Below, one piece after another: positions 20,667 through 29,615 of a stretch of DNA of 64,000 nt. The stretch spans positions 3,968,001 to 4,032,000 of the forward strand of contig NZ_CP024633.1 in the NCBI RefSeq assembly GCF_004924335.1, in the 5' to 3' direction. Positions within the stretch are counted from its first letter, which is position 1; each line of letters opens with the position of its first letter. This stretch comes from Mycobacteroides salmoniphilum. GTDB taxonomy: Bacteria > Actinomycetota > Actinomycetes > Mycobacteriales > Mycobacteriaceae. The notes under the pieces were generated by a model that worked only from the letters and a program-made list of their open reading frames with translations, did not search any database and had not been told where the DNA came from. A program made the translations under genes and the position numbers.

Positions 20667-21844
20667 CGGATATCCGCTTCCTACAGACCTCCGCGGAGCG
20701 TGAGGGTGCCTTCAGGGTGTTCTGGAGGGCCATGGTCGGCTTGCCTCCCCTGGGCGATATCGCGACCGACCAATTGCTGGAAGCGGGAAGATATCTAGGT
20801 GCTTTCGACGATGCGGAGCTCGTCGGCGGAGCCGATTCCTACACCAGCTGGCTCACCGTCCCCGGCGGCGCACGGGTTCCGCACGCCGCTGTCACACATA
20901 TCGGTGTGCTGCCCACCCACACCCGGCGCGGAATACTCACCTCTTTGGTCACCCGGCAGCTCACCGATATCGCCGGACGTGGAGAGCTCGTCGCCAGCCT
21001 GCGCGCCTCCGAGGCGGTGATCTACCGCCGCTTCGGCTATGGGGCCGCGACCAGCAGCGCAACGTACCGCATCCAGCGACGGCGGGCAGTGGCGCACAGC
21101 CTCATTGACGCCGGGCCCATCACTTTGCTCGATACATCCTCCTCACCGGAGCAACTCGCCGCGATCTATGAACGTGCGGCGTGGACCGGGGCGGTGGCAC
21201 GTCCGCCATATTGGTGGCGGCTGCACGAACTATTCGACGCCTCCGACCCGGTGAAGCCTTACGTGGTCACTCACGCCGAGGGCTATGTCAGATATCGGCC
21301 GCGGGACACTTCCGAATGGTTCGCCAGCGACACCCGGACAATATCTGTCGATGATCTTGTCGCACATAGCGATAACGCCTACCGTGCACTAGTTGGCCAC
21401 CTATTGGATCTGGACCTTGTCGATGTCATCGAACTCGGCCCGCGCCCCATCGATGACCCTCTCCCCCACCTGCTGACCGACCCCCGCGCGGTGGCCGTCA
21501 CCGGTGTCCGCGACGAGACCTGGCTCCGGTTGGTCGATGTCGAGGCGGCATTGGCAGCGCGCACGTACGCGGACACTGCACCCGTGGTGATCGAGGTCCG
21601 GGATGACCTGCTGCCACACAACTCGGCACGGTTCGCCATAGGTTCCGACAAGGTCCGTCGCACCCAGCACACCCCTGATGTGTCACTCGATGTCGCCGCC
21701 CTGGGGTCGATCTATCTCGGCGGCAACTCGTGGACGCAACTGGCACGTGCCGGCCTGGTATCCGCGCAGTCAACGGGGGCCATCAGCGCGGCGGACGCCC
21801 TGTTCTCCACCGGTGCACAGCCCTTCGCCGGTACCAACTTCTAG
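20663..21844 (+). CDS. eis1: Eis-family GNAT N-acetyltransferase (Eis1-like)
   Basis: Acetyl-CoA dependent N-acetyltransferase of 393 residues with the Eis architecture: N-terminal GNAT domain (VTHIGVLPTHTRRGILTSLV is the acetyl-CoA site), a second degenerate GNAT domain, and a C-terminal SCP2-like domain ending ...QPFAGTNF, whose terminal carboxylate is typically catalytic in Eis proteins. GTG at 20663 with AGGGA upstream overlaps the preceding stop (GTGA). By position it corresponds to Eis1 of M. abscessus, distinct from Eis2, the copy linked to aminoglycoside and capreomycin resistance. The substrate of this copy is unknown; its operon suggests an amine from catabolism. Confidence 0.88.
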   Translation: MTDIRFLQTSAEREGAFRVFWRAMVGLPPLGDIATDQLLEAGRYLGAFDDAELVGGADSYTSWLTVPGGARVPHAAVTHIGVLPTHTRRGILTSLVTRQLTDIAGRGELVASLRASEAVIYRRFGYGAATSSATYRIQRRRAVAHSLIDAGPITLLDTSSSPEQLAAIYERAAWTGAVARPPYWWRLHELFDASDPVKPYVVTHAEGYVRYRPRDTSEWFASDTRTISVDDLVAHSDNAYRALVGHLLDLDLVDVIELGPRPIDDPLPHLLTDPRAVAVTGVRDETWLRLVDVEAALAARTYADTAPVVIEVRDDLLPHNSARFAIGSDKVRRTQHTPDVSLDVAALGSIYLGGNSWTQLARAGLVSAQSTGAISAADALFSTGAQPFAGTNF

Positions 21845-21852
21845 GAGAACCT

Positions 21853-21885
21853 GTGTCAGATGGTCTTCGCGCAAGCGGCTCATCG
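21853..21885 (+). repeat. 33-bp start-codon repeat, unit 1
   Basis: An 11-codon unit beginning with GTG and encoding MSDGLRASGSS. The next unit begins directly after it with another GTG. The core TCTTCGCGCAAGCGGCTCAT is shared with unit 2 and, with one base change, with the copy at 58865-58897. AGGAG at 21843-21847 precedes it at ideal distance for initiation. Confidence 0.9.
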
Positions 21886-23244
21886 GTGTCTGATGGTCTT
21901 CGCGCAAGCGGCTCATCGGTGACTGACCGCCAGCTGCACCTCCTTGCCTTCGGCAACGTGCGCTCGGGCGGCGCGTGGCGACTTCCCGGCGTACGGAACG
22001 GCCCGGCCAACCAGCTCGACACGTTGGTTGCCACCGCGAGAGCAGCTGAGGCGGCCAAGTTCGACGCCATCTTCTTCGCCGACGGCCTCAACTTCGGCCC
22101 GGAGGCTACCTGGGCCCACAAGTCCACCGAGGACTTCGAACCGCTCACGGCCACCTCATACCTCGCTGCGGTCACCGACCGCCTGGGCCTGGTAGTCACC
22201 GGATCCTCGACCTTTCAACCGCCGTATCACCTGGCGCGCCAACTGCTATCGCTCGATCATCTGAGCGCGGGGCGCGCGGGATGGAACCTCGTGACGAGCT
22301 TCGCGCAGGCGGCCGCCGCCAACTTCGGCGAGCGGGGCTTCCTCCCACACGACGAGCGCTACCGACTGGCGGAAGAGACGCTTCAGGTGGTGAAGGCCCT
22401 ATGGCATTCGCTCGAAACGGATGCTGTCATCGAGGACCGCGCCACGGGAATTTACAATGATGTCCACAAGATTCATGTCGCCAACCACGAAGGCGAGTTT
22501 CACAAGGTCAAGGGACCGCTCGGCGTCACACCCTCCCGCCAGGGACGTCCGGTGATCTTTCAGGCCGGATCATCCACCACCGGAAGGGCCTTCGCCGCCA
22601 AACATGCCGAGGTGGTCTTTACCGGGCAGACCGACATCGACCGCGCCAAGAACTTCTATCAACAACTCCACCGGGAAGCCCGCGCTGCCGGACGAACCAC
22701 CGCCCCGTTGATCACCCCCTCCCTCGGCGTCGTCGTCGGCTCCACCGAGGCGGAGGCACATGCCGTGGAAAGCACTGTCTACGAACACTTCATCCCCGAA
22801 TACCAGGCGGGGTGGCTCCTCGAAGTGGATGTCAACGTCATCGGAGCCGACCTGGACGGTCCGGTGCCGGCGTCCGCATTCCCGGAGAGCACCGAGACCC
22901 ATCAAACCGCGCTGGCCGGATACAAACACCTTGCCACCGTGGGCAATCCGACGGTCCGGGAGTTCCTCTACCGTACGTTGAACGCGTTCGGTACGAGGTT
23001 TGTCGGCTCCGCTGAGCAGGTAGCCGATCAGATCGAACTGTGGTTCATCGAAGGTGCGGCCGACGGGTTCATTCTGAGCACATCGGGACTACCTGGCCAA
23101 TTCGAACTATTCACCGAACAGGTCGTGCCAATCCTGGTGCGTCGCGGCATTTTCCGCGCCGAATACACCGGGTCCACATTGCGCGAGCACTTGGCCTTGC
23201 CCTGGCCGGCCCCGCAGCGCGCACCGGTCCTTCTTGCCCATTAG
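21853..23244 (+). CDS. NtaA/SnaA/DszA-type FMN-dependent monooxygenase
   Basis: Luciferase-like TIM-barrel monooxygenase of 463 residues in the nitrilotriacetate/pristinamycin/dibenzothiophene-sulfone monooxygenase group. Markers are QLHLLAFGNVRSGGAWRLPG at the start, FFADGLNF, the SSTFQPPYHLARQLLSLDHLS block, GWNLVTS and VIFQAGSSTTGR. Such enzymes use FMNH2 from a separate reductase to oxidise N- or S-containing substrates. The GTG at 21853 has AGGAG 5 bases upstream; GTGs at 21886 and 21919 are further possible starts, created by a tandem 33-bp repeat that adds two MSDGLRASGSS-like units. It lies 8 bases after the eis-like gene, and its 3' end overlaps the convergent carbonic anhydrase gene by 4 bases. 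Confidence 0.88.
   Translation: MSDGLRASGSSVSDGLRASGSSVTDRQLHLLAFGNVRSGGAWRLPGVRNGPANQLDTLVATARAAEAAKFDAIFFADGLNFGPEATWAHKSTEDFEPLTATSYLAAVTDRLGLVVTGSSTFQPPYHLARQLLSLDHLSAGRAGWNLVTSFAQAAAANFGERGFLPHDERYRLAEETLQVVKALWHSLETDAVIEDRATGIYNDVHKIHVANHEGEFHKVKGPLGVTPSRQGRPVIFQAGSSTTGRAFAAKHAEVVFTGQTDIDRAKNFYQQLHREARAAGRTTAPLITPSLGVVVGSTEAEAHAVESTVYEHFIPEYQAGWLLEVDVNVIGADLDGPVPASAFPESTETHQTALAGYKHLATVGNPTVREFLYRTLNAFGTRFVGSAEQVADQIELWFIEGAADGFILSTSGLPGQFELFTEQVVPILVRRGIFRAEYTGSTLREHLALPWPAPQRAPVLLAH
21886..21918 (+). repeat. 33-bp start-codon repeat, unit 2
   Basis: Tandem second copy, also beginning with GTG and encoding VSDGLRASGSS. It differs from unit 1 at one base (TCT instead of TCA in codon 2). 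It is followed by a third GTG at 21919, which begins the conserved monooxygenase sequence (TDRQLHLLAFGN) and is the probable ancestral start. Confidence 0.9.
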
Positions 23245-23741
23245 TCCTGGGCGAGCACCTCACGCAACGTGCCGTCCGTGACGTCGTAGACAAATCCCCG
23301 CACACTGCCTGTGCGTGGAACAAACGGGTTGGCCTTGATCCGGGCCACCGACTGTCGGACGTCCTCGTCCAGATCGGTGAAGGCCTCGGCAGACCAGGGC
23401 GGCTTGATCCCCGTCTCGTCCTGAATCGAACGCTTGAAGGCATCGTCGGTGAAGGTCAGCATGCCGCAATCGGTGTGATGGATGAGAATGATCTCCTCGG
23501 TGCCCAGCAGCCGCTGCGAGATGGCCAGTGACCGGATCTCGTCCTCGGTGATCACACCTCCCGCGTTGCGGATGACGTGAGCATCGCCCTCGTGAAGACC
23601 AAGCAGTCCATACGGATTCAGACGCGCATCCATGCACGCGACAATCGCAATCTTGCGGCCGGGAGGTAGTGGCAGATTGCCCTTGTCGAAGTTGGCCGCA
23701 TAGGCCTGCGCGTTGTCCAGCAGTTCGTCAGTGGTCGACAT
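23241..23741 (-). CDS. Beta-carbonic anhydrase
   Basis: Zinc enzyme interconverting CO2 and bicarbonate, 166 residues, close to the size of M. tuberculosis Rv1284. Zinc ligands are C36 (in ACMDARLN), H89 and C92 (in HHTDCGM), and the D38-R40 catalytic dyad is present. RNAGGV at 58-63 is the usual beta-class motif. The protein is cytoplasmic with no signal peptide. It is transcribed alone toward the monooxygenase gene; the two stop regions overlap by 4 bases, so there is no room for a terminator between them. Confidence 0.93.
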   Translation of the reverse strand: MSTTDELLDNAQAYAANFDKGNLPLPPGRKIAIVACMDARLNPYGLLGLHEGDAHVIRNAGGVITEDEIRSLAISQRLLGTEEIILIHHTDCGMLTFTDDAFKRSIQDETGIKPPWSAEAFTDLDEDVRQSVARIKANPFVPRTGSVRGFVYDVTDGTLREVLAQD

Positions 23742-23772
23742 GGCGCGAAGCTACGCGCGAGCATATATTTGG

Positions 23773-24912
23773 TCAACGGTTACGAGCGGTCTGATCCCAG
23801 ATGTGATCGCACACCTTCAACAAGTACTCACGGACAGATCCGTGCGGCGGATGCCAACCGCCGTTCAACTCGGACATTGCATCGCGAACCAACCCACGGA
23901 CCTCGCCGTCCGGCCCGACAGCAAGCAGTTCGCCGGGCGCAACAGCGAAGGGCACGGCAGAGCTCGAACCCACGATCTGGAGCACCGACGGCCGCTCGCG
24001 CGTTCGAGGTCCGAACATGGCCACGCTTTTACGTTCGAGTTCGTCATGGAACTCCTGCGCGCTGAGAATTCCTTCCCGCCAACGACTCCCGTCAAGGATC
24101 TGTTCTATGGATAACACCTCGCCGATGTAGCTGCTGGTCAATCCGTTGGCGGCCGCCAACAGTTCCCGATGTTCGGAATCCAACGCCGCACCGAGATACG
24201 ATGTCAGCAAGTTCAATTCGGACTGACTGGCACCGGGACGACGCTGCGCAGGGGTCACGGACTTAACACGCGCTGTCAGCTCAGCGAGCTTAGCGACGAT
24301 CTCGACCATCGTCGGTGGTGACGGGCGGATATCGCGCCCCCAGGTTCGGGCGTGGGGACCCATCTCCTGCTCGGCCAGGTACATCCCTTGCTCAAGATTC
24401 TCGTGATGTAGATAGGAGTACAGATCCGGCCACATCGTCCGCGAATCGATGTCGAGCCGGAACACACTTCCCCCTCGTGCTTCATCGGACTGCCCGGTGT
24501 AGAGATAGAGGCAGCCGGCATAGCCGTTGCCGGTATCGGCGATCGGCGCGAACTGGGTCGAATCGTCGGCGACACCCAGGTCTTCGGCGGTATCGGTCTC
24601 ATCAAACCACTGCGCGATGGTGCGAGCAGTCTCATTCCAACGATCGCCGACACCAATATCGCTGGTGCCCAACAAGTTCGTACTGAAATGATAGCTCTCC
24701 CAGCCATTAGCCACACCGAGGAACTCACGGTACTGCGGATCTAACGGGCGGCCGAGCCGTTCCTCGGCATCGTGAAGTTGTTCCTCAGTAGCACCAGGAT
24801 TGGGGTGGGTCACCGGATACAGACCGTCGTCCACCGAGGCATGCCGCCGCTTGTTATCGATCATTGCGTCGAGTAATTCACGCCAGGCCTGAATTCCCAC
24901 CGGTTCCGCCAC
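23773..24912 (-). CDS. SMI1/KNR4 (SUKH) family protein
   Basis: A 379-residue cytoplasmic protein with an N-terminal SMI1/KNR4 domain at about residues 35-175: GATEEQLHDAEERLGRPLDPQYREFLGVANGW is the diagnostic first helix pair. Residues 210-370 (ELNLLTSYLGAALDSEHRELLAAANGL...) look like a second, diverged SUKH module. SUKH proteins are often immunity proteins against polymorphic toxins, but no toxin gene lies beside this one, so its role is open. Start is GTG at 24912 after a G-rich ribosome site. Base composition is somewhat less GC-rich than its neighbours. It lies between the carbonic anhydrase gene and lpdC. Confidence 0.8.
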   Translation of the reverse strand: MAEPVGIQAWRELLDAMIDNKRRHASVDDGLYPVTHPNPGATEEQLHDAEERLGRPLDPQYREFLGVANGWESYHFSTNLLGTSDIGVGDRWNETARTIAQWFDETDTAEDLGVADDSTQFAPIADTGNGYAGCLYLYTGQSDEARGGSVFRLDIDSRTMWPDLYSYLHHENLEQGMYLAEQEMGPHARTWGRDIRPSPPTMVEIVAKLAELTARVKSVTPAQRRPGASQSELNLLTSYLGAALDSEHRELLAAANGLTSSYIGEVLSIEQILDGSRWREGILSAQEFHDELERKSVAMFGPRTRERPSVLQIVGSSSAVPFAVAPGELLAVGPDGEVRGLVRDAMSELNGGWHPPHGSVREYLLKVCDHIWDQTARNR

Positions 24913-24966
24913 GTTCCCCCCTTTACCGCCCAGCAGATTACGACGGGCCCCCCAGCCCGCGACAGA

Positions 24967-26370
24967 TCAGAAGTTGATCATGTGCCCCGCGAGTCCGTGG
25001 AACGCCTCCTGCAGCGCCTCGGACAGCGTCGGGTGCGTGTGCACGTTGCGGGTCAGTTCGTTGACCGTGAGGTCCCACTTCTGTGCGAGCGTCAGCTCGG
25101 GCAGCAGCTCGGAAACATCGGGACCGATCAGGTGTCCGCCGATCAGCTCGCCGTACTTGGCGTCGGCGATCAGCTTCACGAAACCGGTCGGGTCCGCGAG
25201 GCCGTGTGCCTTGCCGTTCGCGGTGAACGGGAACTTGGCCACCTTGACGTCGTATCCCTCGGCACGAGCTTGCTCCTCGGTGAGCCCGAAGCTGGCGACC
25301 TGCGGCTGGCAGAACGTCGCACGGGGCATCATCCGGTAGTCGCCGAGCTCCAGCGTCTCGGCGCCGGCAATGGTTTCGGCGGCGACAACACCCTGCGCCT
25401 CGGCAACGTGCGCCAGCTGCAGTTTGGAGGTGACATCACCAATGGCGTAGATGTGCGGCACGTTGGTACGCATCCGCTCGTCGATGGCGATGGCGCCGCG
25501 GTCGGTGAGCGCGACACCGGTCTTATCCAGGCCGAAGCCCTCGACGTTCGGGGCAAAACCGATGGCCTGCAACACCTTGTCGGCGACGAGCTCGCTTTCC
25601 TGCCCGTCCTTGCTGACCTTGACGCGAACGGGACCGCTGCCCCCTTCATCCTGGATCGATTCGACCTTGGTGCCCGTGAGGATCTTGACGCCCAGCTTCT
25701 TGTACTGCTTCTCGATCTCCTTGGACACCTCGGCGTCCTCATTGGGCAGTGCGCGTGGGAGGAACTCGACGATGGTGACGTCCACGCCGTAGTTCTTGAG
25801 GACGTAGGCGAACTCCATACCGATGGCGCCGGCGCCGGCGATGATGATCGATCCGGGGAGCTCGCGGGTCATGATCTGCTTCTCGTAGGTGACCACGTTC
25901 TCCGAGAGCGCGGTCCCGGGTACCAGCCGCACGCTGCTACCGGTGGCGATGATCACATTGGCGAAGGTCAGCGTCTCCGTCGAGCCATCGGCCTTTTTCA
26001 CGGCGAGCGTATTGGCATCGGTGAAGGTGCCCACACCCTCGTACTCGGTGATCTTGTTCTTTTTCATCAAGAAGTGCACGCCGGCCACGCGACCCTCGGC
26101 GACCTTGCGGCTGCGGTCGAACGCGGCACCGAAATCGAAGGTGGCCTCACCACTGATGCCGAATGTCTTGGCTTCCTTGGTGAAGATGTGGGCCAGCTCC
26201 GCGTTGCGCAGCAGCGCCTTGGACGGGATACACCCGACATTGAGGCAGACCCCGCCCCAATACTTCTCCTCGACGATGGCTGTAGTCAGACCCAACTGGG
26301 CTGCGCGAATGGCCGCGACATAGCCACCGGGACCTGCTCCGAGAACGACGACGTCATAGTGTGCAGTCAC
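24967..26370 (-). CDS. lpdC: Dihydrolipoamide dehydrogenase
   Basis: FAD flavoenzyme that reoxidises dihydrolipoamide in pyruvate dehydrogenase; in M. tuberculosis also part of the peroxynitrite reductase system. It has 467 residues. It shows the FAD motif [20 protein letters not shown], redox disulfide [16 protein letters not shown] motif [37 protein letters not shown], and the C-terminal [13 protein letters not shown] with the catalytic His-Glu. The sequence matches Rv0462 closely from memory. GTG at 26370 is preferred since the protein then begins [11 protein letters not shown]; another in-frame GTG lies at 26379. It is 38 bases after a membrane-protein gene on the same strand, so probably co-transcribed. 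Confidence 0.96.
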   Translation of the reverse strand: MTAHYDVVVLGAGPGGYVAAIRAAQLGLTTAIVEEKYWGGVCLNVGCIPSKALLRNAELAHIFTKEAKTFGISGEATFDFGAAFDRSRKVAEGRVAGVHFLMKKNKITEYEGVGTFTDANTLAVKKADGSTETLTFANVIIATGSSVRLVPGTALSENVVTYEKQIMTRELPGSIIIAGAGAIGMEFAYVLKNYGVDVTIVEFLPRALPNEDAEVSKEIEKQYKKLGVKILTGTKVESIQDEGGSGPVRVKVSKDGQESELVADKVLQAIGFAPNVEGFGLDKTGVALTDRGAIAIDERMRTNVPHIYAIGDVTSKLQLAHVAEAQGVVAAETIAGAETLELGDYRMMPRATFCQPQVASFGLTEEQARAEGYDVKVAKFPFTANGKAHGLADPTGFVKLIADAKYGELIGGHLIGPDVSELLPELTLAQKWDLTVNELTRNVHTHPTLSEALQEAFHGLAGHMINF

Positions 26371-26408
26371 GCACTCCACCCTAGTAGGACGACCTCAGGC
26401 GGGGAGCG

Positions 26409-27170
26409 TCAAGCCCGGTCTCGGTACTGAATACCCCAACTGCGCAGCGGTTCCGGGCACAGTGACTGCACCCCGGGCACCGAGGGTGCGGTGCACGCCA
26501 CATAGCCGTACTTGACTCCGGCAGCCGCCACCGAGATCGCGGGCGCCGTCAACACGGCAAAAGCGAGGGCGACAACTATCGGGAGCGGTTCAGCCATGGC
26601 CAGCAGCAGCGCGACCACCACGCAGACAAACACCCAGATCAGCACGTAGGTGACGGCGACTGTCCGGTCGTTCGGCAGCAGAGTCTCGAACCAGTGCTGG
26701 TAGAGCAGCAGCCCGACCGCGCCGGCCGGAATCCATACCGCCAGCAACAGCAACAGCAACACCCAGCGCTTCAGGAAGGCGGGTTCCCGCTCCGCGGGTA
26801 CCCGTACCGGCTTCGCCGGCTCGTCGGCGACAATCGGAACCGCGCCGGTATAGGGGTCGGGCGTCATCGATTCAGCCGAGGTGATCGGCATCGCGCCGGT
26901 GTGGTCGCTGCCAACGTCGAACGCCGCAGTCAGTGGCAACGCATCGGTGTCGATGCGGCCGGTGGTTACCAGATCTTCGTCATCCTTGAACGCCGAGAAC
27001 GCGGTGAAGGTGGCGGTATCCAAACCGTCTCTGTTCCTACCGCCATCGATCGGCACGGCCAGCGGGTCGGCGAGGTCGCCCTCGACGATGCTCGGCCTCT
27101 CCGTGCCGTCCACGAGCTCGGTCTCAGCACTCGTCTTTTCGACGGTGTTTTCTGCATTTTTGTCAGACAC
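26409..27170 (-). CDS. Conserved membrane protein with acidic N-terminal domain
   Basis: Unrecognised protein of 253 residues. Residues 1-135 are hydrophilic and acidic, with repeated short blocks of the form TGAMPIT / TGAVPIV around 90-115. Then three or four membrane helices follow (FLKRWVLLLLLLAVWIPAGAVGLLLY; a second from TYVLIWVFVCVVVALLLAM; a third in IVVALAFAVLTAPAIS). Two cysteines near the C-terminus (ACTAPSV, SLCPEPL) could form a disulfide outside. It overlaps the upstream small membrane gene by 8 bases and precedes lpdC, forming a three-gene unit. Function unknown. Confidence 0.75.
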   Translation of the reverse strand: MSDKNAENTVEKTSAETELVDGTERPSIVEGDLADPLAVPIDGGRNRDGLDTATFTAFSAFKDDEDLVTTGRIDTDALPLTAAFDVGSDHTGAMPITSAESMTPDPYTGAVPIVADEPAKPVRVPAEREPAFLKRWVLLLLLLAVWIPAGAVGLLLYQHWFETLLPNDRTVAVTYVLIWVFVCVVVALLLAMAEPLPIVVALAFAVLTAPAISVAAAGVKYGYVACTAPSVPGVQSLCPEPLRSWGIQYRDRA

Positions 27171-27441
27171 TGTGAATCACCTGTATCGCCGCAAGAATCC
27201 CGAACCACCCGGGAGAAATCGCCAGTACGAATGCCGCCAGGGCCGTCATCCATTTACGCGTGGACGCGATCAAGATGAAGAACCCGATCAGGCTGGGTAC
27301 CGCGACGACAACGCCAATGAATAGGTCGGGCCGCACTGGTTCGTGCACGATGAACACGCTAGACATCCCAGCGACAAGTCCAACTGCTATCCCCAGCAGC
27401 ATCGCGCTAGCTACAACCTGCGCGCGTGGCAGTGGTATCAC
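27163..27441 (-). CDS. Small membrane protein (92 aa)
   Basis: A 92-residue protein with three hydrophobic segments (AQVVASAMLLGIAVGLVAGM, DLFIGVVVAVPSLIGFFILI, ALAAFVLAISPGWFGILAAI). The long open frame upstream is antisense to the peptidase gene and is not real. GTG at 27441 is selected because AGGAG lies 7 bases upstream. It is similar in size and location to Rv0463, next to lpdC in M. tuberculosis, but I cannot confirm orthology. It overlaps the next gene by 8 bases. Function unknown. Confidence 0.7.
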   Translation of the reverse strand: MIPLPRAQVVASAMLLGIAVGLVAGMSSVFIVHEPVRPDLFIGVVVAVPSLIGFFILIASTRKWMTALAAFVLAISPGWFGILAAIQVIHSV

Positions 27442-27519
27442 GAGAAAACTCCTGCTCGGTGTTCTGTCCGCCCCCGGGCCACCTTCGACCATACTGCGAT
27501 CACTGGCACACTGGCTCAA

Positions 27520-29556
27520 ATGACGTCGGCGCGCCGCTCCCCGGACCCACATCTCTGGCTCGAAGACATTGGCGGTGACGAGCCGCTGAACTGGGTGCGC
27601 GAACACAACTCGATAACAACCGGCGAGTTTTCCGGTACGCGTTTTGACGATATGCGGGCCGAGGCGCTGGCCATTCTCAATACGGATGCACAGATCCCCT
27701 ATGTGCGCCGGCGGGGCGAGTACCTCTACAACTTCTGGCGCGATGCCCACAACGCCCGCGGCCTTTGGCGCCGAACCACTTTGGATCAGTACCGTCTGGA
27801 AGATCCCCAATGGGACGTCATCATCGACGTCGACGCCCTGGCGGAGACCGAAGAAGAAAACTGGGTTTGGGCTGGCGCGACCGCGCTTCGCCCCGAATTC
27901 CGCCGGGCACTGGTCAGTTTGTCGCGCGGCGGGTCGGACGCGGTGGTGGTGCGCGAATTCGATCTGGAAACAAGACAGTTCGTGCCGGACGGTTTCGTGC
28001 TGCCCGAGGCCAAGACGCAGATCGGCTGGATCGACGCGGACACCGTTTTCGTGGGCACCGATTTTGGGCCCGACAGTCTCACCGATTCGGGGTATCCCCG
28101 TCTGGTCAAACGCTGGAAGCGCGGGCAATCCCCGAACGATGCGGAGCTGGTGTTTAGCGGTGAATCCTCAGACGTGATGGTGGGTGCCAGCTTTGACGAC
28201 ACTCCGGGCTTTGAACGCACCCTGATCAGCCGGGCCACCGACTTCTTCAACTCCGAAGTACACGAGTTAAGCGTCGACGGAGAGCTGCTGCGCATCGACG
28301 TCCCCACCGATGCCTCGGTATCGGTACACCGCGAATGGCTCCTCGTCGAGCTCAAGTCGCCGTGGCTTGTGGATGGCACCGAGCATTCGGCCGGGACGCT
28401 GTTGGCCGCTCGCTATGCGGACTTCCTCGCCGGCGATCGCGCCGTCACCCCGGTATTCGTTCCCGATGAGCATGCGAGCCTGCATCACTACGCGTGGACC
28501 CGGGAACGGCTCACCGTCGCGATCCTGCGCGATGTGGTCAGCGAGATCCTGGTCTTCACCCCGGGCACCTGGGACTCCGAACCACTGGCCGGTGTGCCGG
28601 TCAACACCACCACGCAGATCGTCGCGGTCGATGACCTGGGCGACGAGATTTTCCTCGACACATCAGGATTCACCCAGCCGTCGACGCTGCTGCGCGGTGA
28701 AGTGGGCACAGCGAGCGCCACCCAGGCCTGGGTGTCCACCATCAAGTCGGCGCCGTCGTTCTTCGACGACGCATCCTTTGAGGTGGCCCAACACTTCGCA
28801 CGATCCGACGACGGGACATCGATTCCGTATTTCGTGGTGCGCGCCAAGGGATCCGATGAGGCGGGACCAACTCTGCTCGGCGGTTATGGGGGCTTTGAGG
28901 TCGCCCGGACTCCCGGATACGACGGTGTGCTGGGCAAGCTGTGGCTGTCTCGCGGTGGCACGTACGTGCTGGCCAACATCCGCGGGGGCGGTGAGTACGG
29001 CCCCGTGTGGCACACCCAGGCCATGCGTGAGGGACGCCATCTGGTGTACGAGGACTTCGCCGCTGTCGCGCGCGATCTGGTGGCTCGGGGCATCACCACC
29101 GCGACACAGCTGGGCGCACAGGGCGGAAGCAACGGCGGCCTGCTGATGGGGGTGATGCTCACGGCATACCCAGAGCTGTTCGGCGCGTTGGTGTGCCAGG
29201 TGCCGCTGCTGGATATGCGGCGCTACCACCTGCTACTGGCCGGCGCCTCCTGGGTTGCCGAGTATGGCGACCCCGACAATCCCGACGACTGGGAGTTCAT
29301 CTCCAAATACTCTCCTTACCAAAATATTTCGCCCGAGAAGCGTTATCCACCGGTTCTGGTGACCACCTCGACCCGCGATGACCGCGTTCACCCGGGGCAC
29401 GCGCGCAAGATGACCGCCGCATTACAAGAGGCCGGGCAACCCGTCTGGTACTACGAGAACATCGAGGGCGGCCACGGCGGTGCGGCCAACAACGAACAGT
29501 CGGCATTCAAGGCAGCGCTGGCCATCGAGTTCCTCTGGCGCCAGCTCGCACCCTGA
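27520..29556 (+). CDS. Prolyl oligopeptidase family serine peptidase
   Basis: Cytoplasmic serine peptidase of 678 residues, the S9A size. An N-terminal segment (SPDPHLWLEDIGGDEPLNWVR) is followed by a seven-bladed propeller and a C-terminal alpha/beta hydrolase domain. The catalytic Ser is S537 in GGSNGGLL, the Asp lies in DDRVHPGH (620-627), and the His is H652 in GGHGGA. LGGYGGFEV and NIRGGGEYGP form the oxyanion side. The start is the ATG at 27520, since the S9 N-terminus begins there; no ribosome site is seen, so a leaderless message is possible. It is divergent from the small membrane protein gene. Substrate unknown. Confidence 0.92.
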   Translation: MTSARRSPDPHLWLEDIGGDEPLNWVREHNSITTGEFSGTRFDDMRAEALAILNTDAQIPYVRRRGEYLYNFWRDAHNARGLWRRTTLDQYRLEDPQWDVIIDVDALAETEEENWVWAGATALRPEFRRALVSLSRGGSDAVVVREFDLETRQFVPDGFVLPEAKTQIGWIDADTVFVGTDFGPDSLTDSGYPRLVKRWKRGQSPNDAELVFSGESSDVMVGASFDDTPGFERTLISRATDFFNSEVHELSVDGELLRIDVPTDASVSVHREWLLVELKSPWLVDGTEHSAGTLLAARYADFLAGDRAVTPVFVPDEHASLHHYAWTRERLTVAILRDVVSEILVFTPGTWDSEPLAGVPVNTTTQIVAVDDLGDEIFLDTSGFTQPSTLLRGEVGTASATQAWVSTIKSAPSFFDDASFEVAQHFARSDDGTSIPYFVVRAKGSDEAGPTLLGGYGGFEVARTPGYDGVLGKLWLSRGGTYVLANIRGGGEYGPVWHTQAMREGRHLVYEDFAAVARDLVARGITTATQLGAQGGSNGGLLMGVMLTAYPELFGALVCQVPLLDMRRYHLLLAGASWVAEYGDPDNPDDWEFISKYSPYQNISPEKRYPPVLVTTSTRDDRVHPGHARKMTAALQEAGQPVWYYENIEGGHGGAANNEQSAFKAALAIEFLWRQLAP

Positions 29557-29615
29557 CCTGAAATCTCAGGGCAATCCCCGATGCCGTGACACCACTCGCG
29601 ACGGACAATGGCCGT

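Noticed and set aside
24982..26430. Plus-strand frame of 482 codons across lpdC
   Set aside because: Exactly antisense to lpdC, which carries all flavin and disulfide motifs.
27442..28128. Minus-strand frame upstream of the 92-residue membrane protein
   Set aside because: Antisense to the prolyl oligopeptidase gene; GTG at 27441 with AGGAG defines the real start.
29551..29571. CCCTGA/TCAGGG hairpin after the peptidase gene as a terminator
   Set aside because: Stem of only 6 bp, 9-base loop, no T tract; the next gene may be co-transcribed.
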